A stretch of 64,000 nucleotides of DNA from Lumnitzera littorea (Eukaryota; Streptophyta; Magnoliopsida; Myrtales; Combretaceae), in contig JAMXBB010000004.1 in the NCBI GenBank assembly GCA_024138015.1, forward strand, positions 74,026,809 to 74,090,808. Direction: 5' to 3'. Shown here piece by piece: positions 38,040 through 50,100 of this stretch (its first letter is position 1; every line of letters starts with the position of its first letter). Position numbers and translations under genes: made by a program. The notes under the pieces are model-generated. The model did not search any database. It saw only the letters and a program-made list of their open reading frames with translations, and was not told the origin of the DNA.

Positions 38040-39022
38040 CTAGTCCCTCAAGTCCTTATACTTAGGCTAGGGTTAAAGGTTTGGTAGTTTAATTCTTATT
38101 ATCCCTACAAGGTTGATTAGGATTTGGGATCAAATTCGACTAGTTCTCATTGAAGCCTTTATTAGATCATTAGGGACTAAGGTCGACAACATTGAACACA
38201 TCAAACACTTCAAAGTCCTCTGGCAACTCTAATTGGTAAGCATTGTCATTAATCTTTCGAAGGGTCTGAAAAGGTCCATTAGATATGGAAAATAGCTTGC
38301 TCTTCCTTTTATTTGGAAACCTTTCCTTATCTAAGTGTAGCTATACTTGGTGACCAAGCTGAAATTGCTTGGTCCTTCATACTTTGCCTTTCTCCTTTTG
38401 TTTATTGGCAACATGGTCAATGTATTGAGCAACTCATTAGTAGATCTACTGGATGGACTAAGCTTTGGTTCTTACTTCTAGGTCTTCTTGCCAATAGGCA
38501 ACATTAGGGCATAGTCAAGGGGTAATTCAAGATTAAAGCCATAGAGTGCCTCAAATGGGGCATGCTTAGCGTTGGCATGTATTGTTCTATTGTAAGCAAA
38601 TTTTACCATAAGCAAGTAGACATCCCAATCAACTAAGATCATTCCTACTACAACTTGAAGTAGTGAACCTAGGGTATGATTGACAAACTCTGTCTAGCTA
38701 TCGGTTTTGGGATGCTAAGAGGTGTTGAATAGTAGTTTAGTTCCCATTTGACACCACAGTGTTCTCCAAAAATGGCTTAAGAATTTTAGGTCCATATATG
38801 ACACCACACTCCTCAATACTTCATGCAAACGATCTATTTCCTACAAAAAGCAAAGAAGTAATAGCTAAAGCATCGTTAGTTTTGGTAGAGGGTACAAAAT
38901 GTTCCTTTTTTCTAAACCTATTCATGACAAACATTATAGAGTCTTTGTCTCAAGTAGTTTGGGGTGTTCTAAAGATAAAGCCCATACTCAAGTCAACCTA
39001 TAGTTTAGTTGGAACAAGCAAG
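38040..39022 (-). pseudogene. Integrase 3' fragment of chromovirus B3
   Basis: The minus strand from 39,010 reads the integrase core start (DLSMGFIFRTP, DKDSIMFVMNRFRKKEHF). It then continues through a stop-rich middle to the C-terminal part, ending with sequence equivalent to the B2 pol end. The first catalytic Asp is replaced (SMG for SMD). The upstream pol is absent: at 39,022 the sequence passes directly into another LTR (B4). Confidence 0.65.
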
Positions 39023-39860
39023 TGTCAAATATAACGAAGAAATAAACAAATATGTTAAAACAAGATACATGTAGTTCACCATTTATCATATACCAAGGTT
39101 ATAATCTAAGGAAGACTCACCTATTGAGCATAGACTTAACGTTGTTTCCTTTCTTGGAAAGTATTGACTATAGATTTTCGTTATGGTATGTGGAACCTTT
39201 AAAACAACAAACAACTATAAGGGGACTCAATTGCCTAAGTCAACCCTCTTATCATATGAAGAGAATTGTAAAGTGATAAGAAATATGAGAGGATTAAAGA
39301 TGGTTTGATACACTACACTAGAGCAAACAAGGGCGATCGTATTAAGGTAGACCAAGCTTATACAAAGCTTGAAAATGAAGATGGAAAGAGAAGTGTACAA
39401 ACAACAATGAAAGTAAATTAAGCAAAATCCATGACCAGCTTTAAAGATATGACGCATTAAGGAACTACCGCGAACCCATGGCTCAACTCAATATCACATA
39501 TGAGCTAGTTTAATAAGAGAACTCAGTACCTAACCTTGCCTAAAGGTTAGGATAAAAGTAAAGTAAACAAGCTAAAAGAGAGTAATGTTTACAAAAATTG
39601 AGAAGTATATTCAATATTTGATGTATGATGATGCGGCTACCTTTACAATGGGTATTTATACCCAAAATATTAAGGAAAAGGGGTAAAGTCCTAATGAAGT
39701 AATATATAAAGATTGGAAAATAACATAAAGAGAAAATCAAGAAAAACATCCATCTTGTACAAAAGATTCTATCATATGATTGCTTAGACACATGGCTCTC
39801 TAAAGATAAGTGACTTTATGGTAGAAGTAAACAAATTGTACGATAACATTGGTGACTACT
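39023..39860 (-). mobile_element. Chromovirus LTR B4, left part (interrupted by O2)
   Basis: The LTR starts on the plus strand with TGTCAAATAT, like B3 (TGCCAAACAT). It runs to 39,860, where O2 begins. It resumes at 59,594, and the rejoined sequence GACTACT-AATATGAGG follows the B3 sequence GACTGCT-AAGCTAAGG. Total LTR length without O2 is about 1.1 kb. Confidence 0.75.
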
Positions 39861-42568
39861 TGCACACATCTAATTTTTACCCCTTTTTATTTTTCAAATT
39901 AGGTTATAGGGTCCTAAATTAGAAAATGTTCAAAAAAATAGAAAATTAAAGAAAGCCCCAAAAAATGAAGAAATTTAGAAAATAAGAATTCTAGGAAAAC
40001 ATAAGAAAATAAGAAAATAGGAAAAAAAGCATAAAAAATAAGAAATTTAGAAAATACAAAAAAAATAAGAAATTTTGAAAAAATCACAAAAATAATAAAT
40101 AAATAAAAATAAATATATAAATAAATAAAAGATTTTAGTAGATAACATTTTTTAACTTGGGCTTAGATTTAAATACGACCTAGGCTGATTGAGTCTATAT
40201 ATGCAATTTAATTATACATATGGACAAGGCACAAGCCAACAGCCTAATAGTTAAGCATATGGAAATAGCACTACAGTTAAGCATACAGGGAGGCCTTTTT
40301 CTCATTTTTTGGTTTTCAATCACATCAAGGACTGCCATGTATCAGGGTCTAATTATGCCACGTATCCTGATAAATGGCATCATCGAATTTGTTAGCCCAC
40401 TAATGTAGCGCCACGTGGCATGCCATGTCAACTGCCACATATCACAAAATGACACGTAGCATGCCGGGGTTAGTCAGCATGACTGACGTAGCACCATATC
40501 AATGCTACGTTAACCTACTTTTTCTTCCCCCTTCCTTCCTTTTCCCTTCTCATTTTTTGGTTTTCAATCACATCAAGGACTGCCGAGGTAATCTTCCTTC
40601 CTTTTCCCTCTTTTTTCCCTCGACTTTCTCTAGGTTTCCAGCATTTTCCGCTTCAAACCACCTACTTCAGCATGATTTTTAGACCCTTTCTCGTTGCAAT
40701 GTTACCGAATTAATGGTGAAATTGCAGAATAGACATAGCCTATCGATACAAAATACATGTCTAAATATAGTCAAAGGAGCAATCAATTTGAGCTTTAAAA
40801 ATTGGAAAAAAGCTGTTTTCCAGGGCATTTTTCATTAATTCGATTCTACACTTTCCTTTGTTTCCGGGTTGGATTTGTGTATAAATTGATGATCATGGGA
40901 CATACACACAACGAAAAAAATCAATCCCTATACTCTCTCTATCCATTCCTGATCACTTTCTCACTCTAACCTACTCTCTCTCTCTTCAATTCTCTCTCTT
41001 CACTATGATCGGAGCTAAGCCACCACTCTAGGAAGATTACCCGCAACTTAAGCTCTCCATCCCAGCTGTTTTCAACCTCCACCGTGATCCTCAGCCATGC
41101 CACCAAGCAACCACCATCGAACCATAACTACCCCTTCTCTCTCTCTCTTCAAACTACCATCCCCAACCACCCTCAAGCGAAACTAAGCCTACAACTAAAC
41201 TCCCTACACTCTAAAAAACCTATCCCAACCTACCAATCATACCCAGCAGCACCCACAAGGCTGAACCACCACCATTACCTATGGCCAACTTTCAAAAACC
41301 ACCAAAATGGCTCCAAAATACCAAGGCATTAAACCTATCCCCCCTATCTCATATCCAATACTCATAAAAAGATCGTCACCTGCTCATTTTGGTGGACGAA
41401 ACAAGCTAAATCATACCCTGCTAGTGCTAGAGAAGAATAAGCCAAGATCCAACCTATCCGACTCGACTCAACCCGATTCGACCCATTCAGGTTTGACTCA
41501 TGCATCCGACTCCGTTTGAAGTTTTTTTTTTTTAATTTTTTTAATTTTTTTTTGTTATTTTATTTTTGTTTATTTGTTTTGTGTAAATGTAAAAGAAAAT
41601 ACTAATAATGAAAAAAGTATATAAAAAAAAAGGAAAAAGAAAAGAAAAAAAAGAACGAAAAAGAAAACAGAAAGAGAAGAAAAATAAAAGAAAAAAGAAA
41701 AAAAAGAAAAAGAAAGAAAGTAGTTCATTTATTTACTTTAATAAAAATAGATACAATAAGTATAAAATAAATAAGATAATAAATAAAAATAAAAATAAAT
41801 AAATAGGTTAGTAAACAAAAATTGTTTTCACACTTAGAAAAATTAAGCTTTCTAAAAATAAATGAAAATAAATAGACCTTTTTCCAAATTAGGACTATTT
41901 TAGAGTTTCCAAAAAATAAAACATTAATTAGGACCCTTTAAAAGAATTTTCTTGAATAAATTGAACTAGGTAAAAAAGTAAATGCAACACTTTCTCAAAA
42001 TTTAAAATCAAACCACCCACTAAAGTTTTTTTTACAAATGGACTATGGAAGTTTGATCTCGAATAGCAAGTCCGTAGGCACCTATATATAAGTATAAGAC
42101 GACTTAAAATATGGAAAGTTTTATTTTATCCACTTTAGATATTTATGTAAATTAATCAATTTAGTTGTATGTATCATAATTAGATGTTTTTTAGAAATTA
42201 AAAAGGATATATTTGAAAAGCGAAGTTAAATTCGAAAAGTTAAAAATGGTACCCATTTAGGGTTTAATAAATTAGCCCCTAGATCCAGATCTCTAGTTTT
42301 TAAAAAAAAAAACCATATTTATAACTTAGTTTTTTAATCAATAGACCGGTAGCTAAGTTATAACCAATTCATCCAATTGGTTATAACTTAACCCCTTTTC
42401 TTGACTTTGGTCGAGTGGCAACTCTCAATATTTTCAAGTTGGAAAAAATGGTCTTCTTTAAACCCTAGTCGAGAATTAATATTAAATAGGTAGGGTTTAG
42501 TATTGATCAGTTTAAAGAAGACCTAATTTTATAAAAAGAAATAAGAAGGTGAAAAACCAAGCTCGACA
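39861..42568 (+). repeat. 5' LTR of O2
   Basis: The 2.7 kb LTR starts TGCACACATCTAATTTTTAC and ends GCTCGACA. It aligns with 56,998-59,593 over its whole length. Differences are spread evenly, with about one per 15-20 bases in the first 120 bases by eye. It contains a local duplication (40,290-40,335 and 40,545-40,585) missing from the 3' copy. The lysine-rich open frame at 41,608-41,802 is only its A/G-rich tract. Confidence 0.9.
40880..40887 (+). promoter_or_regulatory. Probable TATA box in the O2 5' LTR
   Basis: TATAAATT in the context GTGTATAAATTGATGATCAT is conserved in the 3' LTR at 57,957. A CT-rich stretch with many CTCTCT repeats follows, as is common at plant transcription starts. 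Confidence 0.5.
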
Positions 42569-42590
42569 GCTTTGTGACTCCACTAGGGAC
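42569..42590 (+). promoter_or_regulatory. Primer-binding site of O2 (tRNA-Arg type)
   Basis: TTGTGACTCCACTAGGGAC lies just after the LTR end. The core is identical to the O1 site. The expected TGGCGACTCC start appears as TTGTGACTCC, changes consistent with decay of a once perfect site. Confidence 0.75.
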
Positions 42591-43176
42591 CGTCAAGAGG
42601 GCTAACCACTTAAAAACATTTCAAAATTAAAATCGCTTTTCAAATTACTTGCATTGTTTAGTTATTTATTTATTTATTCTTTTATATATTGATTTGTTTT
42701 TTTAATTGCTTTGTGTACATATTTGTTTTAATTAGCATATTTATTTTAGTAAGCATGAGATTTATTTTATTGCATCTTGAATGCATGGTAGATGCAGTCG
42801 AACCCAGGATGTGATAAGACCTTAAGATAGGGAGCCATTATGTAAAGTCTCGGACGTAATGGGGTAACCACTATTCGGGGTCAATTAGGATACCTCACTT
42901 AAACTTCGATGTGACCAAAGAACCATTTCTTTATAAACGTGTGAGGTCATAGAGTTTAAGGACCATTAGAACCCACCTGTCTTGCATTACACTTCATAAG
43001 GTCAACAAATAATTAGCAAAACGGCAATGTTACGTAGAAAAAAAAAGAAAGAAAAAATGATAAAGATTCTGGAGTTTTTAGTTTTCCTATATTCTTCTTA
43101 GAATTTATGTACATAGGAGATCTTGTATATTAGTCTTTTCCATGTAATTTATGCTTTCTTTGTAATGTTCCAGAAA
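42591..43176 (+). other. Leader (5' UTR) of O2
   Basis: Non-coding leader between the primer site and ORF1. A block near 42,826-42,990 (GGGAGCCATTATGTAAAGTC onward) is shared with the O1 leader and may hold packaging or translation signals. That role is inference. Confidence 0.55.
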
Positions 43177-44656
43177 TGGCCAACTCATTTAGCGCTAGGG
43201 CTTTTGCCAAAGAGATTCATGTCCACAAACTTGCAAACCCAAAGACTATACTCAACCAATGGTTTCAAACCTTTAATCTGAGAGAGCAAAAGTTCATTAC
43301 CAACAAAATTTGAGCCATACTCTCACAAGCCAAAGTGAAAGTTAACATCACACTAGTAAGGGCCTTAGTCCATTTCTAGGAGCCCAAAGAAGTAGGTTTC
43401 CAATTTGGACCACATCTAATCAACCCAACCCTAGAAGAGTACACCCAACTACTTCAAGCTCCTCCTTTAGATGAAATATACATCCCAGAACTCAACTTCA
43501 GCCCAACATATATCTTCTCAAGGTTCTTAAGGATCCGTAAGACTGAGATAAATGAGGCCCTAAACGACTATAACAAATATGCCATCAAGATATGGGATCT
43601 AGTCCATTGGTTCTAGAATGAGCCTAGCTCTAATAATCAAGCGCTGTTTTTTAGGAATTGGAGAGAAAACTGAATCAAGGCCTATATGCTAGCTGTGTTC
43701 GCCATTATCTTGTGTCCAAGTGTCTCTTTTTATATACTTTAGGGTAACAGAGTTAGTGGCTCAGTTTTAGGAAGGTAAATCTTACATTCCTATCCTACTT
43801 ATTGAACAGATAAGGAATCTTAACTTTCTTAAAGAAAGGGGCTACGGAGATCTTAGGTCAAGCATGGCATTATTAATGGTTTAGTTCGTTAGTCACATCA
43901 AGTGCCTTGGGTTAGATTTAATAAAGAGAGCATTCACGAATAAGGTTAACCTTATTAATTCTTTTGTCAATAAGATCAAATTACCAAAAGATATCCCTAC
44001 CCTTCTCTGGATAGAGGTTCTACAAGATTTTCAAGTAGAAGACATACTGTAGACTGCCAGGTGGAGCAATTACACTAAGGTCATACTGATTTGCAAGAAT
44101 TACCATGCTGTACCACTAATTGGGATGAGCTGGTATACAGGCTACTATTCAAGCAACATGGTAAGACAATTCGAAGGGATCCAGGACATAGTTCACAAAC
44201 CTTCATTGGAACCATTCACTCTTAAGCTCAAAGAGCCTCACTCATAAGATCAAAGCTTAATAGGACACCTGGACAATAAGCCTAAACATTTATCTGAATG
44301 AGTTCATAGGAGAAGTAGATAAACACCGAGTTACCAAAGAGTATTTATACAATAAACTTCAAAAGGTAGGCGCAATGCGATATTAGGCACCAGAAGTCCT
44401 TCAAAACTCCCTTATGCGCCCTAACTCTAAAATGGTGACATATATGGACCAAATGAAAGTGCGTATAGAGAACCTCCATGATGAGAAAGATGAATGGGTG
44501 AACCTATGTCGAGAATCTAGACAAAGGTTACACACCCAAGAGCACCAAATGAAGATGGCTCAAAAGAAAATTCAAGAGTTTGAAGAAGCAGCTAAGCATG
44601 ACCAAAAGAAAAAGAAAATGTCATCTAGCCTACAGAAAAGAAGGAAATTAGCATAG
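43177..44656 (+). pseudogene. Ogre ORF1 (DUF7745-like protein), decayed
   Basis: Ogre-type elements carry an extra ORF upstream of gag with unknown function. Here it starts with ATG at 43,177 (MANSFSARAFAKEIHVHKL). It continues through NPTLEEYTQLLQAPPLDE and YIFSRFLRIRKTEINEAL, and a later block NYHAVPLIGMSWYTGYYSS then MVRQFEGIQDI. It ends with a charged coiled-coil tail (44,414-44,656, EHQMKMAQKKIQEFEE). These blocks resemble the plant DUF7745/plant-mobile-type domain found in such ORFs. At least three stops and several frameshifts occur; stops at HF-stop-EPKE and HWF-stop-NEP sit where Trp or Gln codons are plausible. Position directly upstream of gag on the same strand supports the identification. 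Confidence 0.65.
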
Positions 44657-44861
44657 ATGAATTTGTACCTTTTTCTTTCTTTCATGTAATAAGACTACAG
44701 GAATTCAAAATTAATGACTAACTTGCCGTTCTGTTAATCATTTGTCGATCCTCTCCTTTTCATCCGTATGATTCACTTGCATTTCATTCATTTGCATTCC
44801 TTTTTTTCAAAATATCCCTATGCTAACTTGTTGAGAAGTGGTTTTTGCCTAGGTTGCCAAG
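44657..44861 (+). other. Spacer between ORF1 and gag of O2
   Basis: About 200 bases without a frame. A CT-rich part precedes the gag start. Nothing further is recognisable. Confidence 0.5.
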
Positions 44862-46425
44862 ATAGCTCCCAAACGTCAAACCTTCCAAAGAAGCCCCATC
44901 AAAACTCATTCTCAAGCCAGAATAACCAACCAAGGAAACAATAACAATAATGGCAACAGCAACCCCGAGGTTATTGACTCCATGGAGTTGAGATTCCAAT
45001 CTTTGGAACAAACATTGGGAAAGATGGTAGATCAACTGAGCTTGCTTGTTGATAGCATCTCTCTACTTAGGTCTACGGCCCCATCAAATGAAAAGCACTC
45101 CAAAGCCCAATATAGAAAGAATGCTGAGGCCTTACCCATTGAAACAAAAGAAGCTTACCCTAAAGGCAATCAAGGCTTTGAATCCTTTGAAACTAAAGGG
45201 GTATTTCCAAAGGCCAACCCAACCTTTGAGCCGAATACTTACTCATTCCCAATCAACCTGAAGCCTAAAGTTGACCAGGAAAGATTGAAGGAGCTCGAAG
45301 AACGGTTAACTCGATAGATCACCGAAAAAATGAAAACGTTCGAGGGGTATAATGGATTTGAGCATGTTGGAATAATAGACTTCTCTGCCTACGATTATGG
45401 AAGCTTCCTAGAAAAATTCAAAGTACTTGACTTTGAAAAATACAATGGGACTAGATGCCTCAAGCTACACACCCGGCTATATGTACATAAGATGGGCAAG
45501 TATACACAGTATGATCAACTCATGGTCCAAACCTTTCAAGATAGCCTAACAGGCCCTGCTTTAACCTGGTATGCCCATTTGAACTTATATCAGGTAAATA
45601 CATGGGAGAAGTTAGCTAAAGCATTCTATTAGCAATACATATTTAATGTCGAAGTGGCACTAACAATGATGGATTTGGTTACCTTAAGGAAAAGGCACAA
45701 TGAGTCCTTCAAAGAATATGCTCAAAGGTGGAGGTCTTTAGCTACAAGGGTATTTACCCCTGTGATTGAAAAAGAGCTAACGGCAACTTTTATTAACACT
45801 CTTAAGAGGCCCTCCTTTGCTCACCTGATTGGACAAGCCTCTTCTAGCTTTGTAGAAATAGTAGCAGCAGGGTGCCGAATTAAGAATGCCATTTCCTCTG
45901 GTAAGTTGCAAGAAATAGCAGATAAATGACCACTCTTTGCTAAACCCACCACCAGCATGCCTAAAGAAGCTATTGTCAGCATGGTCAACTCGAATGCAAG
46001 ACCTAACTCCCAAGTTTCTTTTAAGACGAATCCCCCGCCAACTCAACTACAATATAGAAACCAACTATAGGTTAATAAGGCCACAAGACAGTTCACCAGA
46101 ATACCTGTTCTACTTAGTCAAGTGCTCGAGAAGTTAAGAAGAGATAATCTAGTACATTCTAAGGCTCCCAGTGAAAGGTACAAGCTAAAGTTCTTTGATC
46201 CCAATGCAAGATGCCAATATCATCTAGGGTAAGTAGGCCATTCAACTGATTCATGCTGGAGGTTGAAAAACAAAATCCAAGATTTGATCGATGAAAGTAC
46301 AGTACAACTAGATTTTGTAGAGGCTCCTACCCCAAACGTCAACAACAACCCACTGCCAAGCCATGAACCTGTCATCAATATAATATCTGACCACCCAAAA
46401 TCTGCCATCAACATTATCGGTTGAA
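44862..46425 (+). pseudogene. Gag of O2
   Basis: Gag builds the cytoplasmic particle. The frame begins at 44,862 with APKRQTFQRSPI, where the expected start ATG is now ATA. It then has an Asn-rich segment and the SMELRFQSLEQ coiled part. The capsid segments follow: LDFEKYNGTRCLKLHTRLY, MVQTFQDSLTGPALTWYA, SFKEYAQRWRSLA. Last is a knuckle-like CQYHLG-stop-VGHSTDSCWRLKNK followed by IQDLIDES. Stops interrupt at about 45,316, 45,630, 45,927 and 46,231. One of them (AFY-stop-QY) stands where a polar residue is usual. The whole frame otherwise stays in phase 3, which shows modest age. Confidence 0.85.
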
Positions 46426-47729
46426 ACCAAGAACCAAAGGTCTATAGGTTCTATAAAAATGAAGTCCTACAAACTAAAAGGTATACATTCCACGTACCTA
46501 CGGCCCCTAAAAATTATAAAGTTGCCCCCTTCAATTACCAAGCAATAAACCAGGGGCAATCAAGCTCGCTGTAGGGGGGATCACTCACTCCGATAGAATC
46601 TACAATCTAAAGGAAGACTTAAAGAAGAAGGGTGTATAAGAAATGCCAAACACCGAACAAGTTGAACATAAAGAAGGATTAACTGCCTTCACCAAAATGA
46701 TCAAGTCTAGTAAGTATAAAATAATGGACAAGCTCACTAAAACTCCGTCACAAATTCCCTCATGAGCCTATTAATGGCATCAAACCCACACCGAGAGGCC
46801 TTATTTAAAACACTAAGGGATATTAAGGTCCCTTGTGAAATCCCGGCTGAAAGGATTAGCTCTATCACCAATTCTATCCTTACCATAGATCAAATTTCCT
46901 TCTCTACCGGGGAACTGGGCAAAGAAGGTACCCAACATACAAAGCCTCTGTTCATAATAGTAAGGATAAATAACATCATCACAACAAGAGTCCTCATCGA
47001 TAATGGGTCATCTCTAAATGTTTGTCCTTTAGCCACCCTAGATCTATTGGGCATCGATACAACCGCTATCAAACCTAGTTCAACAACAGTAAGAGCTTTT
47101 GATGGGTCTAGGAGAGAGATAATAGGGGAGGTGGACTTATTAGTTGATATTGGCCCGCAGACGTTCAACATCCCATTCCAGGTTTTGGACATTCCAAGGA
47201 CCTTCAATCTGTTATTGGGAAGGCCTTAGATACATTCAGCAGGGGCCATACCATCAACTCTTCACCAGAAAGTTAACTTCATCTCCGATGGCCAAGTCAT
47301 CACAATTCTAGATGACAAAGATTATGAAATCTATAACGAGACAGCCATACCCTATATTGGTATAGAAGAACAAGAGGACTTTGGACTCCAAATGTTTAAT
47401 GAGGTATGCATGATCACCAATCAATAGAAAGAAGAGAGGCTGAAATACAAAGAAGGCCAATTAGGGTCCTATGGGTTAAGGTACATTCCAACCCCAATAG
47501 AAGAATTGCAAAGGATGCAAACCAAGGGTAGAAAGGGTGATAGGTTATATCATGATCCAATGAACTTCCTACCATTGTCAGAAACTTTCGTCAAGACCGA
47601 AACCCAAAAGTCAAAGCCCGCTAAAGAAGGCACTTCTAACAAGAATGAAGGGGTTGGCCTAATCAATAAAGCCCATCACTTAAATAATTGGTTCTCCATC
47701 CTTGTGAATAACAAAAAGTCTTCCCTAGG
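46426..47729 (+). pseudogene. Aspartic protease region of O2 (exon before the intron)
   Basis: The protease processes the polyprotein. The frame 46,762-47,229 contains VLIDNGSSLNVCP (active site at 46,999; the lineage normally has DNGS), VRAFDGSRREIIGEV, and FNLLLGRP followed by a TAG where the family has the Trp of RPWIH. It continues IHSAGAIPSTLHQKV and runs with one more stop to a long open tail (47,506-47,729) ending NNKKSSLG at the predicted 5' splice site. The linker to gag (46,426-46,760) is frameshifted but readable in pieces. Confidence 0.85.
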
Positions 47730-47899
47730 GTAAAGGATGAATCACGATCCAGTATTTTATAGAATTTTGTAATAAATCGCCTCTGTTCTCTAAACGCTTG
47801 TACTCAATAGAGAGTTCCCCAAAATAAAATCAGCTTCTTTTCTCTTTGTTCCTACCTTACTTACACTATTCCTTTTGCACACTTTCTTTTTCTTTCTAG
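47730..47899 (+). other. Predicted Ogre intron between protease and reverse transcriptase
   Basis: A 5' site CTAGG|GTAAAG and a 3' site TTTCTTTTTCTTTCTAG|A bound a 170-base segment with a strong pyrimidine tract and branch-like ACTTAC. The open frame from the protease side ends at its first bases. Splicing joins GG to A and continues in frame as G-SNDSNKGLGYLVQIGNEN for about 48 codons. Ogre elements are known to carry a spliced intron at exactly this place between protease and reverse transcriptase. Confidence 0.75.
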
Positions 47900-49070
47900 A
47901 TCCAATGACTCGAATAAAGGCCTTGGATACCTCGTGCAAATAGGTAATGAGAATATTGATATCACTTTCGGCTCTACTAGGTTAGTCGTCAGGGGTCATG
48001 TTGATGACCATAATGATGTAAAGAAAGCTGGCAAAAACATGAAATGAGTAAAATTTCCATTGATGAGCCAACAGAGATGATTAATGTTGGTACCAACAAA
48101 AACCCTAAGGTATTAAAGGTTGGGGGAAATTTGGAAGAAAATCAAAAGATAGAGATGACCACATTGCTATCCAAATAACAAGACGTGTTTGCATAGTCTT
48201 ATAACGATATGCCCGAATTAGACCCATCGATCATGGTCCATCACTTACCCACTCAAGAGGATATCAAGCTTAAAAGACAAAAGTTGAGAAGGTTCAGACC
48301 AAATATCTTGTTGAAAATCAAGGAAGAAGTTAAAAAATTATTGGAAGTCGACTTCATTGAGGTATTCAATTATCCTAAGTGGGTAGCCAACATACTACCA
48401 GTTATGAAGAACAATGGGAAAGTCAGGGTATGCGTGGATTTACGAGACCTCAATCAAGCAACCCCTGAAGATAATTTTCCTTTTCCCCATATTGATATAT
48501 CGGTCGCTAACACAGCCAAAAACCATATTTTCTCTTTCATGAATGGATTTTCTGAGTATAACTAGATTCAAATGGCTGAAGAAGATAAAGCCAAGACCAT
48601 GCTCATCACAACTTAGGGCACATTTTACTACAAAGTGATGCCTTTTAGACTCAAAAATGTCGGGGCAACTTACCAAAGGGACATGGTAGCAATTTTTCAT
48701 GACATGATGCACAAAGAAGTCGAGGCATATGTCGATGATATGATTGCCAAGTCTAAAGAAGGAGAAAATCATATGGAAAATCTAAGGAGATTATTTGATA
48801 GGTTGAGAAAATTCCAACTGAAACTCAACCTAGAGAAGTGTACTTTTAGGGCAACTTCAGGGAAGTTATTAAGTTTCATAATCAACCAAAGGGCATTGAA
48901 GTGGACCTTGATAAAGTTAAAGTAATAGTTAACTTACCCTCACCACGTACACTTAAAGAAATTAGAGGTTTGTTGGGCCGTTTAAACTATATAGCTTGGT
49001 TCATATCCCAACTCACAGACAAGTGTCATCCTTTATTTAAGTTGCTAAAAAAGAATGCCAAGATCAACTA
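47900..49070 (+). pseudogene. Reverse transcriptase of O2
   Basis: The polymerase copies the element RNA to cDNA. After the intron: SIDEPTEMINVG (48,056), VFA-stop-SYNDMPELDPSI, then FIEVFNYPKWVANILPVMK, KVRVCVDLRDLNQATPEDNF, MPFRLKNVGATYQR, and the catalytic EAYVDDMIAKS (YVDD at about 48,728). The active-site aspartates are intact. Stops occur at the positions of the usual GYNQIQM Gln and ITTWGTF Trp, both as TAG. A frameshift near 48,924 leads on to LPSPRTLKEIRGLLGRLNYI, the RT connection. A further shift near 48,046 separates the post-intron start from the RT proper. Confidence 0.9.
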
Positions 49071-49500
49071 GGACAAAGAATGTGAGCAAGCTTTTACAAC
49101 AATCAAAGAATACCTCATAAACCCTCCAATTCTGGTAGCTCCAAAACCTAGGACGCCTTTATTCCTATACTTGACAATATTACCAGAGTCCATAGGGTGC
49201 ATGCTTAGCCAAAAAGATGAGAAAGGAAAGGAACGGGCTGTATACTACTTAAGCAAAAAATTCACCAAAGGGGAGTAAAGATATTCAGAAATTGAAAGAA
49301 CCTATTATGCATTGGTCTAGGTAATGCATCGGCTCAAACAATATACACTCTACTACCAGGTGGAATTACTAGCTCAATACAATCCCCTAAAGTACTTAGC
49401 AGACAAACCAACCCTAATTAATAGAATCTCAATGTGCCAAATGCTGTTATCAGAGTTCGACATTACATATGTGAACCGAAATTCAATCAAAGGGTAAGCT
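49071..49500 (+). pseudogene. Native (degenerate) RNase H of O2
   Basis: The gypsy RNase H position is recognisable by KECEQAFTTIKEYL, PLFLYLTILPESIGCMLSQ, AVYYLSKKFTKGE, then YYALV-stop-VMHRLKQYTL and SRISMCQMLLSEFDI-like text. The first catalytic Asp normally found at the LYxD strand is absent (LYLTIL). Loss of catalytic residues in the native RNase H is usual for Tat elements, which use a second RNase H. Stops again stand for Trp in two places. Confidence 0.8.
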
Positions 49501-50100
49501 TTGGCAAATCAATTAGCAGAAAACCCCTCTGATTGTACTCCCCAAGAAGTACAAATCAATTTTCTTAATGAAGGTATTTTAGTGGTCGAGGGAAGCTCTA
49601 ATAAAGGAAAGGATGACAAGCTACCAAAATGGAAAATGTTATTCGATGGTGCAGCCAATGTGTCTAGATGTAGAATTGGGGTAATACTAATATCCCTTGA
49701 AGGTACTCAATATCCTATGGCCATAAGGCCCATTTTCCCACACACTAATAATATTGTTGAATATGAAGCATGCATCATGGGACTCAAGATGGCCCTAAGG
49801 AAAGACATTCAAGAATTAAAAGTGTATGGAGACTCCTCGCTCATTATTGGCCCTAAGCTGGTGCCTTATCACCGGCATTTGACGGAGTTTACGTAAAGTT
49901 TTATAGAAGTCACCTTCAATCACATACCAAGGACTTATAATCAATTTACTAATGCTTTAGCTACGTTGGCATCTATGATCCAGATATCTGGTGTAGTCGA
50001 GATTCAGCCCCTTACTATTGAAATTGAGGACAAGCGTGGCTTCGACCTAATGATTGAGGGTATAAATGACCAAAAGCCATGGTATCATGATATTAAGGTG
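49501..50100 (+). pseudogene. Archaeal-type second RNase H of O2
   Basis: The open frame 49,501-49,896 contains a full set of archaeal-like RNase H landmarks. These are MLFDGAAN (Asp codon 49,644), GVILISLEGTQYPMAI, NNIVEYEACIMGLKMAL (Glu near 49,758) and LKVYGDSSLIIG (Asp 49,831). This additional domain between the native RNase H and integrase is a defining trait of Tat-lineage elements. Catalytic acidic residues are retained. A TAA near 49,894 breaks the frame before the tail (NHIPRTYNQFTNALATLAS), which is also typical of the domain. Confidence 0.9.

Noticed and set aside
37478..39022. GCAAG before both the B3 and B4 LTRs as a target duplication
   Set aside because: At 39,018 it can be aligned with ordinary integrase sequence of the family. 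The two sites do not bound one insertion, so it proves nothing by itself.
41608..41802. Lysine-rich open frame
   Set aside because: It is the A/G-rich low-complexity tract of the O2 5' LTR. The 3' LTR carries the same tract, where the longest open frame is on the opposite strand.
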